Notes: generated from the letters alone by a model not told the origin. A stretch of DNA of 64,000 nt from Methyloglobulus morosus KoM1 (GCF_000496735.2 NZ_AYLO01000051.1:31992-95991); one strand, 5' to 3'; positions 36,733 through 46,200 are shown, counted from the first letter of the stretch. A program made the numbers and translations.

Positions 36733-37172
36733 CTTGGATTGTGTCGTATATTTTATAAAAGCTTGTGAGCGGCTTTTTGCGGGCAAAATTATCCTGGCAG
36801 CGATAATTTTTATAAGCCGGAGCGTTGCCTACTGAGATAGGCAGTTCGATGCCGTCGAACATTGCCAGTGCGGGATGAAGGCCTCAACACCCGAGTAATT
36901 GGCTTGGCTTTTGCCCATAACGATCTTATGGAGGAAACCGTTCAATAGACATCAGCTCATCTGTAGCATGAGCAAGAAAATCGATTGCCATGACAATGCT
37001 GCATTCAAAACTGGGCTATCTCAGCCCGAACGCTTTTGAAGCTAAAAAACTCGCTTGGCAAGGTGTCCGTGAAATCTTGGCAAGGTCAGCAAGTAAGTAT
37101 TTTGAATGTCGGGCATCATTGTTCATGACAGCGTTCGATATCGTATTCTTAAATTCTACCTGAGGAATTATT
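36733..37172. other. Non-coding spacer with a 9-bp inverted repeat
   Basis: About 440 bases. AAAATTATC (36785-36793) and GATAATTTT (36802-36810) form a perfect AT-rich stem with an eight-base loop followed by T, which may terminate the gene ending at 36732. A small minus-strand frame at 36665-36862 has no recognisable features. Nothing else is supported. Confidence 0.4.
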
Positions 37173-38792
37173 ATGGCGCGTAGTCTGCTATTTCGAAAAC
37201 TTGTTTTTGCCCTTCAAGCAGCCAGAAGGGAAAACTTGGCGGCACAAAATTTACCTCCGCCATTACCGGAAAGCGCAACTGATTGGACACGGCGAAAATT
37301 CATCAAGACAACGGCGGCGGTTGGGGCGGCGGGCTTAGCGGGGGGATGCGGCATCACTTTCCCTTCCGATGCAGGTGCGGTACCGCCCGCTCCCAGCATT
37401 GCCATTATAGGTGCGGGTATTGCGGGGCTGAATGCGGCGTACCAACTCAAAAAGGCAGGATATTTCGCTACCGTTTATGAAGCCCGGTCACGGATAGGGG
37501 GGCGTATGCTGTCCGCAGATATGGGCAATGGCCTTATTGTCGATTTAGGGGCGGAACTCATCAATACCGACCACGCCGATATGCTTGAATTGGTGAAAGA
37601 GCTCGATATTGAACTGTTTAACCGGGCTGAAGACGTGAAAGGTTTGCCTTTCCCTAAGGAAGCTTATTACTTTGATGGCGAGAGCGTCAGTGAATCAGAA
37701 TTGGCCGATGATTTACGTCAAATCGCTGCCCAAATGTCTGCAGACGCAACCCTGCTCGATCAAGACTGGGATACCTACGCCCCTCAGTTTGATCGTCTTT
37801 CTGTGACAGATTACTTGATGTTACATGCGGATAAGATCAACAAGCCCTATATTTTCAAGTTGTTTAGGGATGTGGTGCATACAGAATTTGGGGTTGAACC
37901 TCATAAATCATCATCGATACAATTAATTCTAGTCCTGCCTGTCATTAAGGGGCAATCCGTTGAACTGTTGAGTTATAGTGACGAAGTTTACTCCGTTGTC
38001 GGCGGCAGTGCCCAAATCACGGATGCGTTGGGCAAGAAGTTGACGGGACAGATCCAGTTGGGCATGGAGCTTACGGAAATCACAAAAAACAAGTCAAGGT
38101 TTAGGCTCGTTTTCGCTAATCAGCCGCCTATTGAGGCGGACATCGTGATCGTCGCTATCCCTTTCCCCGTCTTGAATAGAATTTTGTTGGACGTAAAGTT
38201 GCCAACGCTACTGCGCCGATTTATCAACGAAGCCAAGCTGGGTTCAAATGAAAAAGTTATTGGTGGCTTCAATAACCGTTTTTGGCGACAACTACAAGGA
38301 TTTACCAGTGCCGCATGGAGTGATTTGGGCTTTTCTGAAGTATGGGACGCCACGCAGCGGCAGTCGTCGCGCCTTGACGGTGCGCTTAATTTTTTCTTGG
38401 GCGGCGACCAGGCTAGGCAGTTGGCAGACACGCCTAATATCACCGCGCTCGGTAAGCAATTTGTGTCCAGGCTAAATCATTTTATCCCAGGCGCTTCAGA
38501 TGCCGCGACAGGTCGATTCGTTCACACGGGATGGACGAAGAGCCCTTTGACGACAGGTGGTTATGCCAATTTTAAACCGGGGCAGTTAACCCAGTTCGGA
38601 AGTTTACTGTGGGTTGAATCCGATATGCCTAATGAACGTCAACAAGTCCACGTTGGTAATTTGTTATTTGCTGGCGAGCACTTAAGCGACGCTTTTTATG
38701 GCTTTATGAACGGAGGAGCCCAAACCGGGCGTTTGGCTGCGAATTTGGTATTAGAAAAAGTAGCAGTAACAACCGTTGGTCATCGTTCTTAG
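37173..38792 (+). CDS. Tat-exported FAD-dependent amine oxidase-like protein
   Basis: 539 residues. The N-terminus carries a twin-arginine signal (WTRRKFIKTTAAVGAAGLAGG) and continues with a Cys (GGCGITF) that could be lipidated. The FAD-binding Rossmann motif IAIIGAGIAGLNAAYQL begins near residue 76, then YEARSRIGGRM and VDLGAELIN. The C-terminal FAD site LLFAGEHLSDAFYGFMNGGAQTG is also present. This is the flavin amine oxidase (NAD(P)-binding) family; the natural amine is not evident. Export as a folded flavoprotein to the periplasm is inferred from the RR motif. It stands alone. Confidence 0.88.
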   Translation: MARSLLFRKLVFALQAARRENLAAQNLPPPLPESATDWTRRKFIKTTAAVGAAGLAGGCGITFPSDAGAVPPAPSIAIIGAGIAGLNAAYQLKKAGYFATVYEARSRIGGRMLSADMGNGLIVDLGAELINTDHADMLELVKELDIELFNRAEDVKGLPFPKEAYYFDGESVSESELADDLRQIAAQMSADATLLDQDWDTYAPQFDRLSVTDYLMLHADKINKPYIFKLFRDVVHTEFGVEPHKSSSIQLILVLPVIKGQSVELLSYSDEVYSVVGGSAQITDALGKKLTGQIQLGMELTEITKNKSRFRLVFANQPPIEADIVIVAIPFPVLNRILLDVKLPTLLRRFINEAKLGSNEKVIGGFNNRFWRQLQGFTSAAWSDLGFSEVWDATQRQSSRLDGALNFFLGGDQARQLADTPNITALGKQFVSRLNHFIPGASDAATGRFVHTGWTKSPLTTGGYANFKPGQLTQFGSLLWVESDMPNERQQVHVGNLLFAGEHLSDAFYGFMNGGAQTGRLAANLVLEKVAVTTVGHRS

Positions 38793-38887
38793 TGTCAATT
38801 TCTAGGGAATTGTAAATATCATGACGATGGAACAGTCCCTTTCATCCGGTTAGTTTGTAGTATTAGAAAGAATAACGGAAATTGACC

Positions 38888-39859
38888 ATGCAAGAACCCG
38901 ATAAATCCTATTTCCCAAAAGATTTTATCGAGACGGTAGAAGGGCTGTGCTTTGCCGTTGTTAAGCAGGGGAAGGAACACAGCAACGGAGAGGATAAAGT
39001 ATTATGCTTCCTGCGTTACGTTTGGCAGGTTAGCTATGGCCATTGGCAAAAAGTTGCCACTGAGCAAGCAAACGCTTATTTAAAAGCCGATTACCCAGGC
39101 TATTTGTATTATTCAATGGCATTGGATGCCCAACTCCACGCGGTGACGGCGGAAAAAATCGTCCAACACCATAAACCAAGGCAACGCTTACAGCAGGTTC
39201 TGTCTGAACAGTCCCGAGATGCGGTCGAGCAGGATTTGGCCGATGTGTGCCGACTATTCCAACAAAATGGCCTGGACTTAGCGCAAGTGGGCGTAACCGG
39301 GTCGTTATTGATAGGCGTTCAGCAGCAAAGCTCAGACATTGACCTCGTGTTTTATGATCGTGGACAATTTCACAAGGCTCAGGCAATCACCGCCGATCTC
39401 ATCGGCAAACAGCAATTGGATAACCTGGGCGAGAAGGATTGGCAAGAAGCCTATCGCCGTCGTTCCTGTACGTTAACCTTGGAAGAATACATTTGGCACG
39501 AACGTCGAAAATTCAATAAGGGGCTAATTAATGGGCGAAAATTCGACCTGAATTTTGTTGATGAACAGAGCCGGCCTGAGCAAGCCACATTTCAGAAATG
39601 CGGCGAGATTACCATTCAGGGCAAAATAATCGAAGATTTTTACGGGTTCGATTACCCCGCTATTTACACAATCGACCATGAAACCATCCCTATGGTTGTT
39701 TGCTTTATTGCGACTTATACAGGACAGGCCGTCGTGGGTGAAACAGTTGAAGTTTCCGGCTTATTGGAGCAAGCGGAAAATGGCATTAAGCGAATCGTCG
39801 TTGGATCCAGCCGGGAAGCCCCTGGGGAATATATCAAGGTGATTACATGCCCAAATTGA
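38888..39859 (+). CDS. Nucleotidyltransferase-fold protein, unknown substrate
   Basis: 323 residues. Residues about 130-160 contain the pol-beta-like motif VTGSLLIGVQQQSSDIDLVFYD, i.e. GS plus DxD, the metal-binding core of nucleotidyltransferases. An N-terminal helical domain of about 110 residues precedes it, and a C-terminal domain (TIPMVVCFIATYTGQAVVGETVEVSG) follows that may bind substrate. A TTG at 38882 opens the frame, but the ATG at 38888 is preferred. It overlaps the HAD gene by 13 bases and lies close to beta-RFAP synthase. A role in cofactor or sugar nucleotide synthesis is possible but unproven. Confidence 0.75.
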   Translation: MQEPDKSYFPKDFIETVEGLCFAVVKQGKEHSNGEDKVLCFLRYVWQVSYGHWQKVATEQANAYLKADYPGYLYYSMALDAQLHAVTAEKIVQHHKPRQRLQQVLSEQSRDAVEQDLADVCRLFQQNGLDLAQVGVTGSLLIGVQQQSSDIDLVFYDRGQFHKAQAITADLIGKQQLDNLGEKDWQEAYRRRSCTLTLEEYIWHERRKFNKGLINGRKFDLNFVDEQSRPEQATFQKCGEITIQGKIIEDFYGFDYPAIYTIDHETIPMVVCFIATYTGQAVVGETVEVSGLLEQAENGIKRIVVGSSREAPGEYIKVITCPN

Positions 39860-40527
39860 CCGATTTTGCCGCTTTTATCTTTGACCTGGACGGTTTGGTG
39901 TTAGACACTGAGCCGACTTATTTTGCGGCATGGCAAAAAACTGTTGAGACGATGGGTTTTCAGCTTGAGCCGGCGTTATTCAGGACTTTATCGGGGTTCC
40001 ACTATCAAGGGGTCAAAACCCAGTTACAGGCGTGGTTGGGACAAGAATTTGATTTGCAGGCCTTCGACCAATTGGGCAAGGAAATCTGGCGGCATCATGT
40101 TCACGAACAGGGAATCCAGGTCAAACCTGGCGTTATCGCGTTGCTGGATTATGCCCGACAGCAAGGGATTCCTATTTGTTTGGCAACCAATAGCCTTAAG
40201 CCTTATGCCCAAGAATGCCTTGCCGTCGCAGGGTTGACGCACCGATTTCCAACGATGGTGACGGGCAGCGATGTAGAAAGGGCTAAGCCAGCACCGGATA
40301 TTTTCCTGAAGGCGGCCGAAAAGATGCAGGTTGATATTCGTCACTGCGTGATATTTGAAGACTCGCCTACGGGCGTCGCCGCCGCCGTAGCAACGGATGC
40401 CTATACCGTATACGTACCCTCGATATTTCCAGTTGACGGACAAGCCGTAGAAATGAGCAACTGCGTGTTGGATGACCTGACACAGGTTTTTGAAACCTTA
40501 CCTCCTCGGGCGCTTAAGGGGATATAA
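39847..40527 (+). CDS. HAD-superfamily phosphatase/phosphomutase
   Basis: 226 residues. The HAD motif I is FDLDGLVLDTEP (nucleophile Asp in DLDGL), motif II is LATNS (Thr/Ser) and motif III/IV is FEDSPTGVAAAVAT. The cap-domain position and length match the beta-phosphoglucomutase-like subfamily, which contains phosphatases of many small phosphates. The ATG overlaps the end of the nucleotidyltransferase gene by 13 bases, so they are probably translated as a pair. The substrate is unknown. Confidence 0.88.
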   Translation: MPKLTDFAAFIFDLDGLVLDTEPTYFAAWQKTVETMGFQLEPALFRTLSGFHYQGVKTQLQAWLGQEFDLQAFDQLGKEIWRHHVHEQGIQVKPGVIALLDYARQQGIPICLATNSLKPYAQECLAVAGLTHRFPTMVTGSDVERAKPAPDIFLKAAEKMQVDIRHCVIFEDSPTGVAAAVATDAYTVYVPSIFPVDGQAVEMSNCVLDDLTQVFETLPPRALKGI

Positions 40528-40719
40528 TTGCGGCTTAGCATGTAAAACTAAATCCAGCGCTACAGGCTGGATTAAGGCACGAACCCCAGCATTACTGGAT
40601 ACTCGCTGGATTCATCAACACCAACCTATAAGCTGATCCGGATTGTGAAACCTTACCCGCTCGAACACCTATCAGGCTATAATTGCCCACAAGCCAGCGA
40701 TTTTAAATCTAGTCATTTA

Positions 40720-41688
40720 ATGCTTCCCGTTTCCAAAATTTCCGTTACCGCTCCAGCAAGGCTGCACATGGGTTTTCTCGACCTAAGCGGCTCGCTAGGT
40801 CGGCAGTTTGGCAGCATTGGCATTGCCTTGAACGAAATTAACACGTGCTTAACCTTAAGCAAAGCCGATCAACGCCAAATCACCGGGCCTTCCGCCCAAC
40901 GTGCTGACCGCTGTCTGACCCAGTTATGTCAGGCAATGTCCGTGTCCGACCAAGTCAGCATCCATATTGAATCGGCCATACCGGAACATGTCGGGTTAGG
41001 TTCGGGGACACAAATGGCGCTGGCTATCGGTTCGGCATTGGATGCTTATTATGGGCTGGGGTTGAAGGTGCGCGACATTGCATCTGTCATGGACAGGGGC
41101 TTACGTTCCGGTATCGGCATCGGCGTATTTGAACACGGCGGGTTAGTTGTTGATGGCGGTCGTGGAGAAAAAACGATCACGCCGCCTGTGCTTGTCCATC
41201 TGGAAGTTCCAGCCGATTGGCGATTCATTCTGGTTTTTGATCGAGGGCAAGGTTTGCACGGCGACCAGGAAATCGCCGCCTTCGAAGCCTTGCCGACTTT
41301 TCCGCAACAAGAAGCAGAACACTTGTGTTACCAAATCATGATGCAAGCCTTGCCCGCCGTTGCAGAAGGCGATTTGCAACTCTTCGGTCAGGTCATTTCG
41401 CATTTGCAAATAGCCGTCGGCAACCACTTCGCGCCCACCCAAGGCGGCATTTACGCCAGCAAGGAAGTGGGCAAGGCGATGGCATGGTTGACGAAGCAAG
41501 GCGCGGTGGGTATTGGGCAAACCTCTTGGGGGCCGACGGGCTTTTGCGCGGTTGAAAATTCAGAGATTGCTAGCTCCCTTGTCAATCAAGCTAAAGCCCA
41601 ATTTTCAGATTGGGTGAATTTGGATTTTATGGCGGTGAGCGCGAATAACCAGAAAGGCACGTCAAGATTGGTGCTAGCAAGCGATTAG
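40720..41688 (+). CDS. mptG: Beta-ribofuranosylaminobenzene 5'-phosphate synthase
   Basis: Joins 4-hydroxybenzoate or p-aminobenzoate with PRPP in tetrahydromethanopterin synthesis; it belongs to the GHMP-kinase fold. Motifs are TAPARLHMGFLDLSGSLGRQ near the N-terminus, IPEHVGLGSGTQMALAIGSAL (the GHMP ATP-type loop) and GIGQTSWGPTGFCAV near the end. The frame opens at a GTG at 40645, but homology begins at the ATG at 40720 (322 residues). The enzyme is diagnostic for methylotrophs and methanogens that use methanopterin-linked C1 transfer. Confidence 0.92.
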   Translation: MLPVSKISVTAPARLHMGFLDLSGSLGRQFGSIGIALNEINTCLTLSKADQRQITGPSAQRADRCLTQLCQAMSVSDQVSIHIESAIPEHVGLGSGTQMALAIGSALDAYYGLGLKVRDIASVMDRGLRSGIGIGVFEHGGLVVDGGRGEKTITPPVLVHLEVPADWRFILVFDRGQGLHGDQEIAAFEALPTFPQQEAEHLCYQIMMQALPAVAEGDLQLFGQVISHLQIAVGNHFAPTQGGIYASKEVGKAMAWLTKQGAVGIGQTSWGPTGFCAVENSEIASSLVNQAKAQFSDWVNLDFMAVSANNQKGTSRLVLASD

Positions 41689-41771
41689 TAACCATAACTT
41701 TTGCCACCGGAGATTGTTTATCGTGATGATGCAATAGCGCGACGGGGTGAGCAAAAACTTATGTTTAGGGT

Positions 41772-43436
41772 ATGACGTTGCTTGATAATCAATCACGAAG
41801 CCAGGCGCATCCAATGCAAGCCATTATCTTGCTTTTCGGTCTAGTTGTTTTGGTGGGTGTTGGGGTTTATCAGACGATCCCGCCCAAGCCTGCTTCGCTG
41901 GATACACCTGAATCGGCTTTTTCATCGGTCCGCGCCATGCCTCATGTACGGCAGATTGGATCAAAGCCGCATCCGACGGGTTCGCATGAAAATGCTGAAG
42001 TCCGACAATATCTAATAAGCCAGATAAAATTATTGGGCATTACGCCGGAAATACAATCGGCGGTTGTCGTCAATCCTAAGAATAAAAAAGCGGTACAAAT
42101 CCATAATATAATGGTCAAGCTTCCTGGAAGCAATCCTGGCAAGGCATTGTTGCTGTCAGCCCATTACGATTCCGTGGCTACAGGGCCGGGTGCCGCAGAC
42201 GATGGTGCATCGGTTGCGGCAATCTTGGAAACGCTGAGAGCCTTAAAATTGCAACCCGCACTACAAAATGACCTGATTTGCCTTTTTACCGATAGTGAAG
42301 AAAGCGGGTTGCTAGGGGCGCACGCGTTTGTCGAGTTACATCCCTGGGCAAAGCAAATCGGAATGGCGCTGAATTTTGAATACCGTGGCAACAGCGGTGC
42401 GTTTATGATGTTTGAAACCAGTGACGGCAACGGTAAATTGATAGAAGGGCTTGCCGAGTCGGTCGCGTTCGTTATGAGCAATTCCTTAATGTACGAGGTT
42501 TACAAGCGCTTGCCAAATGATACCGATTTCAGCGTCTTTAAACACGCGGGCATTCCAGGGATGAATTTTGCCGCAATTGAAGGGCACAAGGCTTACCACA
42601 CTCCCTTGGATCGCCCGGAATTCTTGAGTCAAAGTACGTTGCAGCATGAAGGGGCTATCATGATGGCCTTAGTCAAGTATTTTGGCAATCAACCATTAGG
42701 AGACCTAAAAGCCGAAAATCGGATGTATTTCGATTTTCCCGGCCTAGGCATTATCCATTACCCCATGAGCTGGACAATTCCCTTGTGCAGCTTGCTAGCA
42801 AGCCTATTTGCCGCACTGTACGTAATCCACCATAAGGCGAAAACCATCAGGATAATGCAGCCGTTAATTTCGGCATTTTCTTATCTTTTGCTGGTTTTTG
42901 GTTTGTATTGGGTTAATGGCGGCCTTTGGGCTGCCATTCGTAGCTTTCATCCCGATTACCAGGCCTTTGCTTATGACGATAACTTTGCGAGTTATTGTTA
43001 TTTAGGCGGATTTCTTTTTTTAAACAGTGCGATAGTGTGCGGTTTTTATCTTTCTGCAACGAGATGGCTGAAGCCTGCGGAACTCATTCTGGGAGCGGCG
43101 GCTATCTGGTTGCTGTTGGCATGCTGTACGCTGAATAACGGTGCAAATTTCTTGTTCACTTGGCCTTTGTTTGCCTTTCTAGCTTCATTCGGCCTGATAA
43201 GATTGTCATTTTTCAAAGCGCATCCGGATTTTACCGCCCTGGTCTTGCTGATCGGCAGTGCGCCAGGGTTATTGATATTTACGCCGCTAATCAAGAATTT
43301 ATTTGTGGGTCTGACTCCCCATTACATGGCCATCGTATTGATTTTTTTAAATTTGTTGTTAGGTTTATTGGTTCCGGTACTGGCTGCAATAACCACAAAC
43401 AAAAAAGGCTTTATCCCAACATGCACATTATCCTGA
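41772..43436 (+). CDS. M28 family metallopeptidase with membrane C-terminus
   Basis: 554 residues. An N-terminal hydrophobic anchor (IILLFGLVVLVGVGVY) precedes the M28 core: SAHYDSVATGPGAADDGASVAAILE contains the zinc His and Asp (HYDS, ADDG), CLFTDSEESGLLGA provides the catalytic Glu pair, and ALNFEYRG and KRLPNDTDFSVF and EGHKAYHTPLDRPE give the remaining ligands. The second half has about six hydrophobic helices (residues 330-550). Eukaryotic Fxna-like relatives are longer, so this may be a shorter form. The start follows beta-RFAP synthase by 83 bp. Confidence 0.87.
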   Translation: MTLLDNQSRSQAHPMQAIILLFGLVVLVGVGVYQTIPPKPASLDTPESAFSSVRAMPHVRQIGSKPHPTGSHENAEVRQYLISQIKLLGITPEIQSAVVVNPKNKKAVQIHNIMVKLPGSNPGKALLLSAHYDSVATGPGAADDGASVAAILETLRALKLQPALQNDLICLFTDSEESGLLGAHAFVELHPWAKQIGMALNFEYRGNSGAFMMFETSDGNGKLIEGLAESVAFVMSNSLMYEVYKRLPNDTDFSVFKHAGIPGMNFAAIEGHKAYHTPLDRPEFLSQSTLQHEGAIMMALVKYFGNQPLGDLKAENRMYFDFPGLGIIHYPMSWTIPLCSLLASLFAALYVIHHKAKTIRIMQPLISAFSYLLLVFGLYWVNGGLWAAIRSFHPDYQAFAYDDNFASYCYLGGFLFLNSAIVCGFYLSATRWLKPAELILGAAAIWLLLACCTLNNGANFLFTWPLFAFLASFGLIRLSFFKAHPDFTALVLLIGSAPGLLIFTPLIKNLFVGLTPHYMAIVLIFLNLLLGLLVPVLAAITTNKKGFIPTCTLS

Positions 43437-43627
43437 TAGTTTTAGTTATCTTGATCATTGTGATCGTGACGTTCATCAGAAATTTTAAAAGCTACGTGAT
43501 CGGCACTTGCCATTCCCTGTATCGTATAAACTCAGTATTTTTAATTTCACAGGGCGATACCCCTAAATCCCGTCATACCAACAATCTATGCCAAAACGAA
43601 GTGGCCAGTGTTCGCCTATTAAATTGA
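43421..43627 (+). CDS. Possible small single-helix membrane protein
   Basis: A 68-codon frame overlapping the 3' end of the M28 gene by 16 bases. It begins MHIILIVLVILIIVIVTFIRNF, a strong single membrane helix, followed by a polar tail with no motif. No good ribosome binding site is seen apart from translational coupling, and there is no homology that I can name. It may be a chance frame or the displaced end of the peptidase gene after a frameshift. Confidence 0.3.
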   Translation: MHIILIVLVILIIVIVTFIRNFKSYVIGTCHSLYRINSVFLISQGDTPKSRHTNNLCQNEVASVRLLN

Positions 43628-43782
43628 TAATATTATGATATTTAATGAAAATAATAAAAAAGGATAGTTCCCTATCAACGGCCTCTAGGTATTTACACGT
43701 ATAGACTTTTCCATTAATTGAAGTTAGATTTTGATTACCTATAACAAAAATATATCTGTATTTACTATTCTGAGGTTCTCAA

Positions 43783-44253
43783 GTGTTCAAAATATCTATT
43801 GTCGAAAGCCAGTCGATAATCAGGGAAGGGTTATCCGCACTGCTAAGTAAACAAGTTGGATTTGATATTATAAGTAGCCACGTTGACTTTATTGGGCTTT
43901 TGCGGGAAGCGGATTCCTTGCAGCCAGATGTTGTGTTTATTGGACTGAATACAGTTGGCGTGAATGAAATTAGGGCGATCGAAAAAATAAAAATGCAGTT
44001 TGCAAACGTAAAGATACTTATCTTTTCGACCAATTACCACGAAGAATGCATCCGGTGCGCTTTCCGGGCTGGCGTTCATGGTTATCTCCACAAGGACTCA
44101 ACACCAACTCAACTTTGTAATGCCGTTAAGACCGTCACCAAAGGCCGGTTCTACCTCTCGACGACAATCCTGCCGATAGTGCTTAATTGTTTTGTGCATT
44201 GCGTCAATCGCTCCCATTCAGCTGGCAACACAAATCCCACTATCCGTACATGA
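43783..44253 (+). CDS. Degenerate receiver-domain protein without DNA-binding domain
   Basis: 156 residues. The frame resembles the receiver part of NarL/LuxR-type response regulators (ISIVESQSIIREGLSALL, QPDVVFIGLN, VKILIFSTNY, GVHGYLHKDS). The phosphoacceptor Asp is replaced by Gly54 (VVFIGLN), and the acidic pair DD is ES at positions 8-9, while Ser82/Thr83 and Lys104 are kept. The usual HTH is missing: after residue 122 the sequence ends in an unrelated tail. The GTG start is preceded by GAGG. It is probably a pseudo-receiver or a decayed regulator; phosphorylation is unlikely. No kinase is next to it. Confidence 0.75.
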   Translation: MFKISIVESQSIIREGLSALLSKQVGFDIISSHVDFIGLLREADSLQPDVVFIGLNTVGVNEIRAIEKIKMQFANVKILIFSTNYHEECIRCAFRAGVHGYLHKDSTPTQLCNAVKTVTKGRFYLSTTILPIVLNCFVHCVNRSHSAGNTNPTIRT

Positions 44254-44769
44254 ATAGTTAAATCCTATTTCCAAAAGTTATGCAAGAATAAGACGCTGTT
44301 TGGTTAAAAAATCAAATGTATTTTGTATCTGCCTGTTGATAGCAGGCTAAGTAAAGAAATTATCACTTATTAAAAGATCAATCGGGGATTGATGGCATGG
44401 TATGGCTTCCGAAAGCCGTATTAAGATAGTTAGTGTGGCTTAAAAATGTTTCTTGTTATTCTTGTTAAGGGCATTTTGCAAAAAGCCATTATCTACAGCT
44501 ATTCAACATCCATTTATGGGCAAATACATAATCCGACAAATGCCCCTTTCCCATCATTGCCACTGCCACAAATGTTGATTTCAATCGCCAGCGCCCTGCT
44601 ATTAATGAGTGCCATTCACCTTGTTAATATGATGGATGAATGAGGGTATTATGGCCTCGTTGCAAGGCAAAACGTGTAACCCTATTAATTTGGGTAGCCG
44701 GATTGATAGGCTTAAAACGGCCGAGAATTATCTGGTAGAATACGAAACTGGTTAATTGCGCTAAAGCCT
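44254..44769. other. Spacer with one weak small frame
   Basis: About 515 AT-rich bases between the receiver gene and pycA. A 65-codon frame at 44446-44643 encodes two hydrophobic stretches (FLVILVKGILQKAIIYSYS and LPQMLISIASALLLMSAIHL) and weakly recalls the end of a TRAP transporter small permease. It has no ribosome binding site and no partner genes, so it may be a gene remnant or chance. Confidence 0.35.
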
Positions 44770-46185
44770 ATGCTACGTAAAATACTAATCGCCAATCGCG
44801 GCGAAATCGCCGTCCGCATTATCCGTGCCTGTGCAGAAATGGGCATACGGTCAGTCGCAATTTATTCGGAAGTGGATCGTTTTGCCTTGCACGTCAAAAA
44901 GGCGGATGAATCTTATTGTATCGGCACAGAACCCTTGGCAGGTTATCTCAACGTTTACGCCCTCGTAGATTTGGCGGCGGCGACAGGTTGCGACGCAGTG
45001 CATCCGGGCTATGGTTTCTTGTCCGAAAACGCGCAGTTTGCACGGGCATGCAAGGAACGTGGGTTAATCTTTATTGGTCCGGATGCCGACGTTATCCAGC
45101 GTATGGGAGACAAGACCGAAGCCAGGAATGCCATGATTAGCGCAGGTATTCCGGTAACGCCGGGTACGGCAAATCTTGCCAACGTTGAAGAAGCACTAAC
45201 GGCTGCCGAAAAGATTGGTTATCCGATAATGTTGAAAGCCACATCAGGAGGCGGTGGCCGAGGCATAAGGCGTTGCGACAATGCCGATGACTTGCGGCGC
45301 AATTATGACCGCGTCATATCTGAAGCCACCAAAGCCTTCGGCAGTGCGGATGTCTTCCTGGAAAAGTGCGTCGTCAATCCGCGCCATATTGAAGTCCAGG
45401 TGTTGGCCGACCATCACGGCAACACCATCCACCTGTACGAGCGGGATTGCTCCATCCAAAGGCGAAACCAGAAACTCATCGAAATTGCGCCATCACCGCA
45501 ATTGGATGAAGCACAACGGCAATATATTGGCGGTTTGGCAGTGCTGGCTGCCAAGGCGGTGGGTTACACCAATGCCGGGACGGTCGAGTTTTTGCTGGAC
45601 AGCAACGACCGCTTTTATTTCATGGAAATGAACACGCGGGTGCAGGTTGAACACACCATCACCGAGACGATCACGGGCGTGGATATTGTCGAGGAGCAAA
45701 TCCGTGTCGCCGCTGGCTTGGCCTTGCGCTGCAAACAGGAAGACATCAGCCGGCGCGGCTACGCCATCCAATTCCGCATCAATGCTGAAGACCCGCAGAA
45801 TGGCTTTCTGCCAAGCTTCGGGCATATTTCCCGGTATTACGCGCCGGGTGGTCCGGGGGTTCGCACCGATACCGCGATTTATACGGGGTATGATATTCCG
45901 CCGTATTACGATTCCATGTTGGCGAAATTGATTGTCAGCGCCATCACTTGGGAAGATACCATTAAGCGCGGCGAACGTGCCTTAAGGGATATGGGCTTGT
46001 TTGGCATTAAAACGACCATTCCTTATTATCTGGAAATCTTACGGCATCCTGAATTCCGTCTAGGACGTTTTAATACCGGATTTATTGAGCAGAATCCAGC
46101 ATTGGTCAATTATTCCAATAAGCCTCGTCCTGAAGTATTGGCGAGCGTGATTGCCGCCGTGATGGCGGCGCATACGGGGTTGTAA
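44770..46185 (+). CDS. pycA: Pyruvate carboxylase subunit A (biotin carboxylase)
   Basis: ATP-grasp enzyme that carboxylates biotin with bicarbonate. N-terminal ILIANRGEIAVRIIRAC, ATP-binding KATSGGGGRGIRR, RDCSIQRRNQKLIEIAPSP and EMNTRVQVEHTITETITGVDIV are all present. At 471 residues it resembles both AccC and PycA. The pairing with the carboxyltransferase-biotin subunit at 46420, separated by 234 bp, points to the two-subunit pyruvate carboxylase. The product oxaloacetate replenishes the TCA and serine-type cycles. Confidence 0.88.
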   Translation: MLRKILIANRGEIAVRIIRACAEMGIRSVAIYSEVDRFALHVKKADESYCIGTEPLAGYLNVYALVDLAAATGCDAVHPGYGFLSENAQFARACKERGLIFIGPDADVIQRMGDKTEARNAMISAGIPVTPGTANLANVEEALTAAEKIGYPIMLKATSGGGGRGIRRCDNADDLRRNYDRVISEATKAFGSADVFLEKCVVNPRHIEVQVLADHHGNTIHLYERDCSIQRRNQKLIEIAPSPQLDEAQRQYIGGLAVLAAKAVGYTNAGTVEFLLDSNDRFYFMEMNTRVQVEHTITETITGVDIVEEQIRVAAGLALRCKQEDISRRGYAIQFRINAEDPQNGFLPSFGHISRYYAPGGPGVRTDTAIYTGYDIPPYYDSMLAKLIVSAITWEDTIKRGERALRDMGLFGIKTTIPYYLEILRHPEFRLGRFNTGFIEQNPALVNYSNKPRPEVLASVIAAVMAAHTGL

Positions 46186-46200
46186 GGTTCTAGTTGATTC

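Noticed and set aside
35737-37172. Integrated element at the 3' end of ssrA
   Set aside because: No integrase and no duplicated acceptor-stem sequence is seen in the following bases.
44446-44643. TRAP transporter small subunit
   Set aside because: Only a vague hydrophobic similarity, no partner permease or binding protein nearby and no ribosome binding site.
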